Assembly: GCA_001931905.2 (NCBI GenBank)
Contig: MSJI02000229.1
Span: 1 to 28,060, forward strand
Reading direction: 5' to 3'
Length of the DNA stretch: 28,060 nt
Source: Cladosporium sp. IMV 00045
Lineage: Eukaryota > Ascomycota > Dothideomycetes > Cladosporiales > Cladosporiaceae
Below, in pieces: positions 1 to 9,126 of the stretch; positions within the stretch are counted from its first letter, which is position 1; each line of letters starts with the position of its first letter. The position numbers and the translations under genes are program-made. Below the pieces are notes generated by a model. It was not told the origin of the DNA, searched no databases, and was given only the letters and a program-made list of their open reading frames with translations.

Positions 1-382
1 GGCGGAGAGGCCTGGAGGCTTGACTAACATTAATTGCCATTTCTGTGAGCATGAGACACGACACGTCCCTTTCCGCACCGACGACGGACGGGCCAGTGTA
101 AAAAATCGAAATGGGGTATAAACTCCCCGAGTCATCGGTGGTCTACCACACCTGTGAGAAAGCCACACACGGGAGAGGGGTGAAGAAGGATCTAATCTAA
201 TCCATCTCTCTGTCACTGTCACTCTGGCTCATCTCGCCCGCAGTCTCTCTCTCATCGCAGCCAGCCAGCCCAGTCAACCAGTGAGCCAGCGCAAAAATCT
301 TGGCGACGTCTGCCATATCGAAAGAATAGAGCGGCACCACCACCACCACCAGCCCGCCTACACATCCACACACACCGCCATC
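1..382. promoter_or_regulatory. Upstream region of the eIF3i gene
   Basis: There is no convincing coding sequence here. The stretch just before the ATG at 383 carries CA/CCA-rich runs (about 334-380), typical of a fungal 5' leader for a highly expressed gene. No clear TATA element was identified. The region presumably holds the promoter and 5' UTR of the translation factor gene that follows; this is inferred from position only. Confidence 0.5.
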
Positions 383-1501
383 ATGAGACCCATATTGCTT
401 TCCGGACACGAGCGTGCGCTCACTCAAGTCAAGTACGTATTTGCGCAAGGAAAATGCAAGAATTCAATTTCATGCCTGCCGCGCGCGCTTCTTCATCTTT
501 CATCACCACGCTAACACCACTTCCTTAGATTCTCCAAGGAGGGTGACCTCCTCTTCTCCGTCTCCAAGGACCACACCGTCTGCGCGTGGTACAGCGCAAA
601 TGGCGAGCGCTTCGGCACCTACAAGGGCCACGTCGGTGCCCTCTGGACCGTCGACGTCGACCCCTACACCCGCCTGCTCGCGACCGGCGGTGCCGACAAC
701 ACCATGAGACTGTGGGAGGTGCAGACCGGCAAGCTGCTCAAGACCTGGGACTACCTGACCTCCATCAAGCGCGTGGAGTTCAGCGAGGACGGCAAGCAGC
801 TGCTGGGCGTGACGGAGAAGCGCACCGGCCAGCTCTCGCACATCGTCGTCTACGACATCGACCAGAACCCCGAGGCCGAGCAGCCCGACGAGCCCACCCT
901 GCGCATCATCGTCGACGAGCTCCCCCGCGTCACCGTCGCCGGCTTCTCCTACCTCAACCAGTACATCGTCTCCGGCCACGAGGACGGCAGCGTGTCGCAG
1001 TGGGACGCCAAGACCGGCGAGCTCATCACCAACGTCTTCTCGCACGACGCCGACATGCAAGTCACCGATCTGCAGTGGAGCGCCGACCGCACCTACTTCA
1101 TCACCGCCAGCAAGGACAAGCAGGCCAAGCTGCACGACTCCCGCTCCATGGAAGTCCTCAAGACCTACGTCGCCGACACGCCCCTCAACTCCGCCGCCAT
1201 CACCCCGGACCCGCAGAACTACGTGATCCTCGGCGGTGGCCAGGCCGCCATGGACGTCACCACCACCTCCGCCCGCCAGGGCAAGTTCGAGGCCCGTTTC
1301 TACCACAAGATCTTCGAGGAGGAGATCGGTCGCGTGCGCGGTCACTTCGGTCCTCTCAACTACGTCGCCGTCGACCCCACCGGCAAGTGCTACTGCTCCG
1401 GCGGTGAGGACGGTTACGTGCGTGTGCACCACTTCGACCCGCCTTACTTTGACTTCAAGTTCGAGGTCGAGCGTGAGGCCGCATCTCAGGCACGCATGTA
1501 A
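383..1501 (+). CDS. TIF34: Eukaryotic translation initiation factor 3 subunit I (eIF3i/TIF34), WD40 protein
   Basis: Two exons, 383-432 and 529-1501, encode 340 residues, the usual length for eIF3i. The intron (433-528) has donor GTACGT, a CTAAC branch point near 511 and acceptor TTAG. Joining restores the family N-terminus: [17 protein letters not shown] followed by [22 protein letters not shown]40 repeats run through the protein, with clear blades at [12 protein letters not shown]...[12 protein letters not shown] and near the end at [11 protein letters not shown]...[12 protein letters not shown]. eIF3i is a seven-bladed propeller that binds eIF3b and eIF3g in the eIF3 complex on the 40S subunit in the cytoplasm. 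Codon use is strongly biased to C/G third positions, as expected for a highly expressed gene. The gene is tail to tail with SNF7. Identification is secure. Confidence 0.97.
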
Positions 1502-2370
1502 GGACAAGAAAAAAAAAAAAAACAGAGAAAAGAAAAGAAAATAGAACGTTGTTCCCTGCGCACCGATGATAGACGATGGCAAGGAAAAGAAAGACAACAA
1601 AACCCGGGCGTGCAAGTCTAGTCTTGATTGGGCTTGGCGAGGCGTTGGAGGCGTATATACAAAAAAAGTTTTACGAACGGGAAGAAGCCCCCTCCACGAG
1701 GAAGCTTTTCGTCACCTAGTTACGAAGGGAGGGAGGGAGGAGACGGGGGCGGGTTTTCCACATTAGGTATGCATCTCGAATGTTATGAATTGAAGAGCAT
1801 GAGTACGGTATTGAGCATCTCCATCACGCTCGTCTTTCATCTCGTGATTTCTACCTTTTTCAGTAGGAAAGTGAGAAGCTTGTCATGCAAAGGCAGAGTT
1901 ATTTTCAAATGATCGCCATGCGGGGCAAAGTGAGCGGTCGCGTGATAATCCTGTGGCTACAGGAGAATACTAAGATGTATTTCATGAACGTTAAAGGCAA
2001 GTCGGCACAATCCCCCCTCCCGCGATAGCTCCGCAGGTATTTATTTGACGTATGATCTCGCATGCATGTGCCGATCAGAAGGCAGAAAACAAGAGGGCAG
2101 TAGTTCATGGTTGCAGGAGTTGCAGAAGCACAAGCGGAAGAATAAATAAGCACTCGATTATGAGCAAGAAGAATCAGTGACAGTGAGGTGAAACTGGTCG
2201 AAGGAAAACAGACCTCTCTCTCTCTCTCTCTCTCTCCCCCCATTCTCTGCCTCTCTCTCTCTCTACTGCTTAGATATGAAGCAAAACTCCTCCAATAAAC
2301 CGAATGTGAATCCAAACTAAGAAAACAAACAGCTCTCGCGGGCATCGTATTCCCTCAAACCAAAACGCGA
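1502..2370. other. Intergenic region between two convergent genes
   Basis: The region separates the stop codons of eIF3i and SNF7. It holds A-rich sequence just after the eIF3i stop (about 1508-1541, probably 3' UTR), a G-run tract at 1727-1753, and CT microsatellite sequence at 2214-2264. Long reverse ORFs here arise from low-complexity sequence and resemble no protein. No gene is supported. Confidence 0.6.
2214..2264. repeat. Imperfect CT/TC microsatellite
   Basis: Two runs of CT dinucleotides (about 2214-2235 and 2251-2264) are separated by a short C-rich interruption. They lie in the intergenic space between the convergent eIF3i and SNF7 genes, in what may be a 3' UTR of SNF7. Likely polymorphic in length; no function is implied. 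Confidence 0.85.
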
Positions 2371-3267
2371 TCAAATGGCCATTTCGGCCTGCAGTTTCCG
2401 CAGCTCGGCTTCCTCGTCGTCTTCCTCTGCGGTGGGCGTGTTCTTTGCTGCAAAGAGGTAGATCGGTTAGCATCATTTCACTCAGAAAGAAACCTGTCCA
2501 GCATCCCTCTCCTTCGGAAAATGCAGGGGCAAGACAAGCAAAACTTACTCGGCGCACTCGGCATCCTCTGTATCTGATCGCTCACAGGCACGGAACCCGT
2601 CTTGAGCATCCTCTCGTCCAGCTGCTCCTGCTGCAGCTCGGCCAGCTCCTCGTCCAGCTCGTCCTCGTCGATGCCCGTCGTCTGCGCGCCCTGCGTCAGC
2701 GCCTCGGCGATCTCCTCGCCCACCGCGTGCTGCTCGCGCAGATCCTCCATCGTCTGATCGACTTTGTCGACGGTCAGGTCGCCGTGGATGTTCTTCATGG
2801 CGTGCGAGGCGTTCTTCATCGCGTCCAGCGTCTCTTTGTTGATGTTCGCGGATTCGATCGAGCCGATTTCCCGCTCGACGGTCATCATTTGCGCGGAGGT
2901 TTGCTCGAGTTGGTGCTCGAAGGCCTTTTTTCGGCGGAGCGCGGCTTTGGCGACTGTAGCAAATCAAAATACTGTTAGCGACATCTTGTTCAGTCCTACA
3001 TTCTGTCTCTCCACTTTGCACAGCGCCTATCGCTCGCAAGCACTACCTCCCATTTCCCTCAATACGACCATGAGACTTACGGGTCTTGTTACTATTGACA
3101 TTCTTCCTCGCTATCGCATCCTGCTCGTCCATCTGATTCTGCAAGTGCTTCTCCCGCTTCGACAGCATCTCCAGCGTGCTCCGCAGGCCCAGAATGGCAT
3201 TCTTGGTCGTGTCCTTTTTCTTCGCGGCGTTGCCGCCCCAGAGGTTGCTGAACCCCCAGCCCGACAT
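2371..3267 (-). CDS. SNF7: ESCRT-III subunit Snf7/Vps32 (CHMP4 family)
   Basis: Three exons (3081-3267, 2549-2953, 2371-2447) encode 222 residues, normal for Snf7. All donors are GTAAGT; acceptors are CTACAG and TTGCAG. The N-terminus (MSGWGFSNLWGGNAAKKK) is the membrane-binding amphipathic start of Snf7. It is followed by basic helical core alpha1/alpha2 (SKREKHLQNQMDEQ, then LAKAALRRKKAFEHQLEQ) and an acidic C-terminal half (GIDEDELDEELAELQQEQLDE). The last exon ends EEDDEEAELRKLQAEMAI, which fits a MIM1-type helix for Vps4 binding. Snf7 polymerises on endosomes during multivesicular body sorting and in other membrane scission; in fungi it also serves the Rim/Pal pH pathway. The start is the first ATG and is in the correct context. 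The last two exons are short, so a single-ORF search sees only part of the gene. Confidence 0.95.
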
Positions 3268-3836
3268 GTTTGCTCTACTCGTGCGAGGAGGGGACTAGGG
3301 CCGAGATGTCCACTCTATTGCCGATTCTTCCTGATCACTCGCGCGCTGCTTTCTGCGCTTCGCTGAGGCTCGTGTGCTCGACGGTGTGCTCGACGGTGTT
3401 CAGGCGAGGCTTCACCCCACGTCGTGGGTCTGAGTCTTATGGGCGGAGGCTGTTTGCTTGAGGAGGCGTCTGGTGTGTTCGGGCAGTGTGCTGAGAAGCA
3501 GGTCTTTGAGTAAAACGGTTGCCTTGTAGGAGAGATTTGATCGGTCGCTGTAGGTTGAGTGTCGTTGGTGGTTTCTTTGCTGCCTGATAGGATGGTTGGT
3601 GGCTCGTGGGCGTAGGTGGGATAACCGTGCCAGCCAGTCTCGCCCGCCCGAATGACGTTAAGCGGGTCTATCCGCTAGCGAGGTATGGGATCTCTTTATG
3701 TCTTGAGTTTTGATTGCAAGTCACTCCACTTTGTTCACTTTCCGCTCGAACGGTCGGAGACTAGACCTTCATTTGAAGAATGACACATTGGACTTCGTAC
3801 ACTGTCAAATATGCTTAATTCAATCTGAAAAGCAAC
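3268..3836. promoter_or_regulatory. Divergent promoter region between SNF7 and TEN1
   Basis: 569 bp separate the two start codons, transcribed outward. No coding sequence is supported; short ORFs here have no recognisable features. The region presumably carries the promoters and 5' UTRs of both genes. This is positional inference; no specific factor site was recognised. Confidence 0.5.
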
Positions 3837-4284
3837 ATGGAGTTCACGCCCGAAGCCAGTCGCCTGGTTCTCTTATCTCAACTATCGAGAATCGCCGCTG
3901 GTACTAAAGTCCGCTTTCTTGGGTGGTGTGTCTTGCCTCATTGTTCTCCCTCATCACCGGAATTACCATCTCAACTTTCTGACCATTCTCAGTGTAGAGG
4001 CATACAACGGCGAGACTGGCAATCTCAGGATCAGGGAACGTTTCCCCGCTACATCTTCCCATATCAAGGCGGTGAATGTCAACGTCGACAATATTCTCGA
4101 TTCACTATATCTCGAGTTGACGCAGGTTGGCGCCTGGGTCAATGTTATTGGATATTGCAGGCAAATTGAGGAATTAGGCATGGAATCAGATCCTGCTGTG
4201 GACGCCGTCATCGTTTGGTCTGCTGGAGCCATCAGACTGGATGAATACGAAGCAGCCGTGAGAGCCTTGCAGGCAGGAAACTAA
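3837..4284 (+). CDS. TEN1: CST complex subunit Ten1 (telomere capping OB-fold protein)
   Basis: Two exons, 3837-3925 and 3993-4284, encode 126 residues, typical for Ten1. The 67-nt intron (donor GTGTGT, CTGAC branch point near 3979, acceptor TCTCAG) splits a Cys codon. Joining it gives SRLVLLSQL...GTKVRFLGCVEAYNGETGNL, the first strands of the OB fold. The second exon carries VDNILDSLYLELTQVGAWVNVIGY, the hallmark of fungal Ten1, and ends with VDAVIVWSAGAIRLDEYEAAV, the C-terminal strand and helix. Ten1 works with Stn1 (and Cdc13/Ctc1) to cap telomeres and promote fill-in synthesis in the nucleus. The family diverges fast, so identification rests on these motifs plus length. An antisense ORF overlaps the 3' end but is not supported as a gene. 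Confidence 0.9.
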
Positions 4285-5905
4285 TGCGACTCGATGGTAT
4301 ACTTCGATATCGACGAATTTCCCAGCATGATCCTCATAATCGAGATCTCTCCTCATGGAATGCACGTTTGAGATACCACTCTGCAAACTGCCGGACAGCA
4401 CATAGAGGGAAGCGGGGAACTTCTTGACCAAGACCTTGGCCATCGCCTCGTCCAGCGAAACCACCAAATCAACGATCCCGACAATCTTGTGCCATCGCTA
4501 AGGCATCCTTAGGACAATATCGTGCTCTGCCTGGAGAGACCTCTGTACACATCTAACTGAATGCTTCGCCCAATGACTGATGCTGCCTGTGTTCTCAGTT
4601 CAAGCCATGCTCACCAGACATATGAACAGAATTTACCCCAGGCAAGCCGAGAGCTCAGCCCCCCGGATCGACAACGCCCCTTGAACAACCCATCCGACAC
4701 GTGCCTGGACGTTTCGATTCCCAAGTCCGAAATATACGACTCGCTGCCAGCATACTACCAAGCAACAGAGCCCTGTGCTGAGAGCAAGTTTCAAGCAAAA
4801 GCCAAGAAGTTCTTGAGACTTGCACTATCCAAAAATCGGGCTCTGATACGGAATGAAGGTACCTCTTTACTCAAGGGGCCTTCATGTCCAACATCTGAGG
4901 CGCTCGTCCATCACGGAAGTAAACTCGAGCTCTGGAAGTTGTGCGCACGAGTTCAAGGGCTTAATGAGCCAGGCCTTCGAAACACATCTTCGCGCCTCAA
5001 CAGAACATGCAGATCATATGCTGGATGATTGAGGCTCGGCTTTCCTGCATGCATGGATCCTGCAGTTCAGCGTGGTGGCACAGCGCCGGCGGACGAGAGA
5101 GGTATCACGTGCGGGCCACGTGTCAGACGCGGGAGGATTGCAGCAAAATCTACATGATCCGCAGCGAATCACCTTAGGACCAACAGCACCCCATAGATAT
5201 AACGCAAGCGAGCACGCAAACGACCTGCCCTCCGCCCGCTGCGAAGTGTCCCGCGTTTGAATACGCTGGTACGACTTGAGCTGGCAACGCCACGTCTGCG
5301 CTGAATGGCCTGTCATGTCACAACAAGACGCCATCTGCGCCAATTCAGTCAGATTGTATGTCGGTCTCACCGGAGGTTGTGCCTCGTGATGAACAATCTC
5401 TCGGTAGCCGAATCTTTATTGCTTACCAGGGCACAAGCTGTCGACGCCGAGTCGCATTGGAGAACTGGTTGCGACAGAGGCATCCACGGCGACAAACGTT
5501 CATTTCAGCATGATCACTACAGATGACACTCACATTGTATTCAAAAAGTACGAGTCAAGAAGTACCAAGCATCTAGAAAGAAGGCTTGCGAATGCGTACT
5601 TCAAACCCTCCCCGCATTCTTTCTGTGCACCCAAATGCTCACCGGAACGCCACAGCCGCTGCATGTACACTGTTGTAACACCTAGAAGCCCTTTCTTGGC
5701 TGATATTGCATGCCTGAAGGTAGGAGGGGTTAATCCCAATCCTGCGGGCTGTGCTCATGGCACAGTGACGATAAATGGGCGCGCCCGCCTCGCGTCCAAG
5801 GCATTGCCTTGCTGCTCCTGTTTTTGCCGTAGGCGAAGCATCAGCTCTACGATCAACTCGTTGTAATATCGTTCAGGCTGTCTGGGTCAGGCACAGGTTG
5901 ACATC
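4285..5905. other. Gene-poor region upstream of the sugar transporter
   Basis: About 1.6 kb without a confident gene. Two ORFs deserve mention: a forward one at 4561-5028 (listed separately) and a reverse one covering about 4186-4490 that looks protein-like. Two CACGTG E-box hexamers lie at 5106-5111 and 5117-5122. The rest resembles no protein, RNA or repeat that I recognise. The right-hand part presumably holds the promoter of the sugar transporter starting at 5906. Confidence 0.5.
4561..5028 (+). CDS. Doubtful hypothetical protein, 155 residues
   Basis: A single open frame of 155 residues starts MLRPMTDAACVLSS and contains a basic helical stretch (KFQAKAKKFLRLALSKNRAL) at about residues 78-97. 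I recognise no domain. It has no signal peptide or membrane segment. Codon use is mixed, without the C/G third-position bias of neighbouring genes, so it may be a chance ORF or a remnant. It lies between TEN1 and the sugar transporter. It is listed because of its length only; transcript evidence would decide. Confidence 0.2.
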   Translation: MLRPMTDAACVLSSSHAHQTYEQNLPQASRELSPPDRQRPLNNPSDTCLDVSIPKSEIYDSLPAYYQATEPCAESKFQAKAKKFLRLALSKNRALIRNEGTSLLKGPSCPTSEALVHHGSKLELWKLCARVQGLNEPGLRNTSSRLNRTCRSYAG

Positions 5906-8427
5906 ATGGCGACCAACGGCGCTACGTATCGAAGTCCTCCATTTCCTCTTGACAGTGAGCAGACTAACGACCTTTTAGCAGCGACATTGACGAAGTGTCA
6001 AAACAGCTTCCTGTCGTTGAAGATGGAGTTACATCTGAATACGTTGCTGGAGAGTCCGAAAAGAGGCGCAAGCAGAGCGTTGTCGCCATGACTGAGAACG
6101 TCACCGGCGAGATCAAGAATCCTCTTGTCGGCATCCCGAAGGACCAACTCATGGCGGAAGTCGATGAATTCGCGCGTAAGTATGGCTTCGATCCTGAGAC
6201 CGAAGTCCCCCTCTTGCGCAAGGGGTCACTGGTAGCTCAGAGTCCGGCGTGAGTGTTGCTATTATCCCTGCATCAATTGCATGAACTCTAAGTGGAGATT
6301 CTGCTTAATAGGGACTTTGAGAACATGCCGGAATTGGATGATGCGGATCGCGAGGCTTTGCGCAGAGAGGGTACGCATCCAAGAGCGACAGTTGTGTAAA
6401 GACTACGCTGACACACGTGTAGTATGTCGTTACACCTGAATCACCCATTCTTCACCTCAAAGTCGTAGTCTCGATCGAGCAGAAGCTCTACCAACTCGCA
6501 TAATCAACCGTGACCATCGTTGACCACGTGCCAAAGATCACCCACCGTTGGAGGCATCCCTGGCCCCTCTACATGACAATCGTCCTCAATTCCATCGCCG
6601 CCGCCATCCAAGGCTGGGACCAAACAGGAAGCAACGGAGCGAATCTCTCCTTCCCCATCGAATTCGGCATTGGTGACACACCTCCACACTGTGGCGACGA
6701 CCCGAACGGCCAACTGTGTCAACGCAACGCTTGGATCGTCGGATTCATCAACTCCACACCATACATCACAATCGCCTTCTTTGCCGGCTGGATCAGCGAC
6801 CCTATCAACAACTACCTGGGCCGTCGAGGAACCATCTTCATCGCCGCAATCTTCTCGCTCCTAGCGCCGATCGGATCTGCCTGCACGCAGCACTGGGGCG
6901 AATTGGTCGCCTGTAGAGTGATGCTTGGGATTGGCATGGGTCTCAAAGAAGTCACTGTGCCCGTATTCTCCGCTGAGACTGCTCCTACTATGATCCGCGG
7001 TGGTTTGGTCATGTCTTGGCAGATGTGGACTGCTTTCGGTATCTTGCTAGGTACCAGCGCCAACCTTGCGGTGTTCCAAGTTGGTGAGATCGCCTGGAGG
7101 TTGCAGTTGGGATCTGCTTTCATACCTGCGATTCCTTTGGTCTTGGGAATCTACTTCTGTCCTGAGTAAGTGGTAGCGGTCATTCACTCGTTTCATGGTG
7201 CCACGAACCTTTTCAATCGCGTGAGACGGCGCAGGCGTAAATGGAGCTTGCAACACTATACTCACCAAAGTCATGACCGACGTGGCTAACCATTGATTGA
7301 TCAGATCCCCTCGATGGTACCTCAAGAAAAAGAAGCCGTATAACGCCTACAAGTCTCTCCTCAGACTGCGCAGTGTGCCCTTGCAGGCGGCAAGAGACGT
7401 ATACTACATCCAGGCTCAACTCGACGCGGAAGAGCGCATGATCGAGGAATCCGGGCTGGTCAAGACCGACACTTTCTTCTCTCGATTCGTCGAGCTGTTC
7501 ACCATCCCTAGAATCCGCCGAGCCACGCAAGCGTCGGGTATCGTCATGATCGGCCAGCAGATGTGTGGTAAGTTTCCAGTCGCGGGAAGATACGTTGCAG
7601 GCAGTCCGCTAACAGCAAGAAAATACAGGAATCAACATCATCGCCTTCTACAGCGCCACCATCTTCTCCCAAGCCGGCTTCAACGAGACCGACTCCCTCC
7701 TCCTATCCTGGGGCTTCGGCCTGACAAACTTCGCCTTCGCCTGGCCCGCCGTATGGTCCATCGACAAATTCGGCCGACGCGGCCTGCTGCTCTTCACCTT
7801 CCCCAACATGGCCTGGAGTCTGCTCGTCGCCGGCTGCTGTCTCCTGATCGACGAGTCGAGCCGAGCGCACGTCGCGCTCGTGGCGCTCTTCGTCTTCATC
7901 TTCGCCGCCTTCTACTCTCCCGGCGAGGGTCCCGTGCCCTTCACTTACAGCGCTGAAGTCTTCCCCCTCTCGCACAGAGAGGTCGGCATGTCCTGGGCCG
8001 TGGCGACGAACAGTAAGTCCCTCCCTCCCCCCTCCCAAAAGCCAACCCCATAACACCACTCAACTAACGCATTCCAGATTTCTGGGCCGCCGTCCTCTCC
8101 ATCTCTCTCCCGCGCATGCTCGCGGCCTTTACTCCCACGGGCGTGTTCGGCTTCTACGCCGGCCTCAACGTGACGGCGCTGGTGATGATTTTCCTCTGGC
8201 TGCCGGAGACGAAGCAGCGCACGCTGGAAGAGCTGGACTACGTTTTCGGCGTACCGACGCGCACGCACATGCGCTTCCAGGCGGGGAAGCAGCTGCCTTG
8301 GTGGTTCCGGCGGTGGGTGTTGATGCGCAAGGGGGAGGTGGAGCCGAGGCTTTATCATTTTGATGGGGTTGGGGGGGAGGGTGAGGAGGGTGGGAAGGGG
8401 GTGGGGAAGGGGGAGGGGGGTGTTTGA
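5906..8427 (+). CDS. MFS sugar transporter (sugar porter family, lactose permease-like)
   Basis: Seven exons encode 657 residues: 5906-5925, 5979-6248, 6312-6369, 6537-7165, 7305-7567, 7629-8012, 8078-8427. Introns have normal donors and acceptors, except the one between exons 3 and 4, read as a twin intron (separate entry). The cytoplasmic N-terminus is long (about 125 residues) and includes [18 protein letters not shown] and [22 protein letters not shown], both familiar from fungal lactose-permease-like proteins. TM1 then carries [15 protein letters not shown]. The loop between TM2 and TM3 has the sugar-porter motif [14 protein letters not shown]; after TM4 comes [10 protein letters not shown], then [50 protein letters not shown] and [16 protein letters not shown]. 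It should import a mono- or disaccharide with protons across the plasma membrane; the substrate cannot be told. The C-terminus ends in an unusual Gly/Glu/Lys-rich tail encoded by a G-rich tract. Confidence 0.93.
6370..6536 (+). other. Probable spliceosomal twin intron ([D1,2] stwintron) in the sugar transporter gene
   Basis: After exon 3 (ending CGC AGA GAG at 6369) there is one G (6370), then a complete 52-nt intron 6371-6422 with donor GTACGC, a CTGAC near 6408-6412 and acceptor GTGTAG. Removing it joins G6370 to TATGTC at 6423, creating a new donor GTATGT. The external intron then runs to the AAAG acceptor at 6536, with GTTGAC near 6519 as branch point. Both outer junctions are phase 0, giving [11 protein letters not shown], which matches the spacing usual in the family. 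Every single-intron alternative I tried is worse: the strong GTACGC donor is phase 1 and cannot meet the phase-0 acceptor, and in-frame stops block earlier acceptors. A GTGTAA donor at 6394 would keep frame but adds eight non-family residues. Confidence 0.7.
8365..8420 (+). other. G-quadruplex-prone G tract at the 3' end of the sugar transporter CDS
   Basis: Eight or more runs of three to seven G are separated by one to four bases on the sense strand, just before the stop codon at 8425-8427. In frame this encodes a Gly/Glu/Lys-rich tail. Sequence of this kind can form G-quadruplexes in RNA or DNA. Whether it does so in vivo is unknown. Confidence 0.6.
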
Positions 8428-9126
8428 GAGGGAGGGTGATCGGAGGGCATGGTTGATGGATCTGGAAGGGGAGAAGAGAGAGTTGAGTCAATAATCGCTG
8501 CGTGTCGCTTTCGATTTGCGTTGCTTGATAGCGCGTGGGATCTTTCGATGTATGAGAATGACTTCCGTGTTCGTCAATGTTGCAGCTCACATTTTCTAAC
8601 CCATCACGTTTCCACACCATACATTCATTGAGAATCTGGGAAAACAAGGTACAACAATAATAGCTCGGAATCTTCATCAATTCATTTTTACCAAAAGCGA
8701 TACCAATAGTGACCGGAAAAAAACCCCCAAAAAAAAAAAGACCAATTCAGAACACAAACCCCTATTCCGAAAAAGTCACCTGATAATCCGAACTTTTCTC
8801 ATCGTTTTCCTAAACAGTTTTCCGTCGGGTTTGAAACAAAAACGCACTAGTCTGAGAGAAGATACCCTTCTTTGCGTAAAGTAGCCAGCCATCATTTCTC
8901 GGCAAGCCGGCCACAATTGCCAAAAGCAATTACCTAATCGACCTTTTTCTCCCTTGCTCTTACTCTTAATTTTTATTGTGTCGAGAACCCAAAATTGAAA
9001 ACTCCACGCTGTAAACGCTAGATGAAAGTTCGCTGTAAGATAAAAGTAAAGCGGCTCTGAAACCAGAAAACTCCTCATCACCCCGCAAGCCCACAGGCCC
9101 TCAAGCTTCAGCCTCCTGTAGCATCT
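8428..9126. other. Intergenic region between convergent sugar transporter and FHL1-like genes
   Basis: Both neighbouring genes end here. The sequence is AT-rich toward the right, with an A-run near 8719-8740, consistent with 3' UTRs and polyadenylation signals. Reverse ORFs near 8776-9081 show no recognisable features. No gene is supported. Confidence 0.6.

Noticed and set aside
586..1407. 273-codon forward ORF overlapping eIF3i in another frame
   Set aside because: Arg/His/Pro-rich frame-shadow of the WD40 gene with no domain.
503..1615. 370-codon reverse ORF opposite eIF3i
   Set aside because: It is the antisense shadow of a highly biased, GC-rich coding exon and has a Val/Gly/Leu/Asp-rich simple composition; the forward gene is certain.
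1905..2345. 146-codon reverse ORF between eIF3i and SNF7
   Set aside because: Depends on a CT microsatellite read as Arg/Glu repeats; no protein features.
7166..7304. The 139-nt intron of the sugar transporter as a second twin intron
   Set aside because: It is about twice the length of its neighbours, but a single donor GTAAGT, a GCTAAC branch point and a TCAG acceptor explain it; no internal intron with a rebuilt splice site was found.
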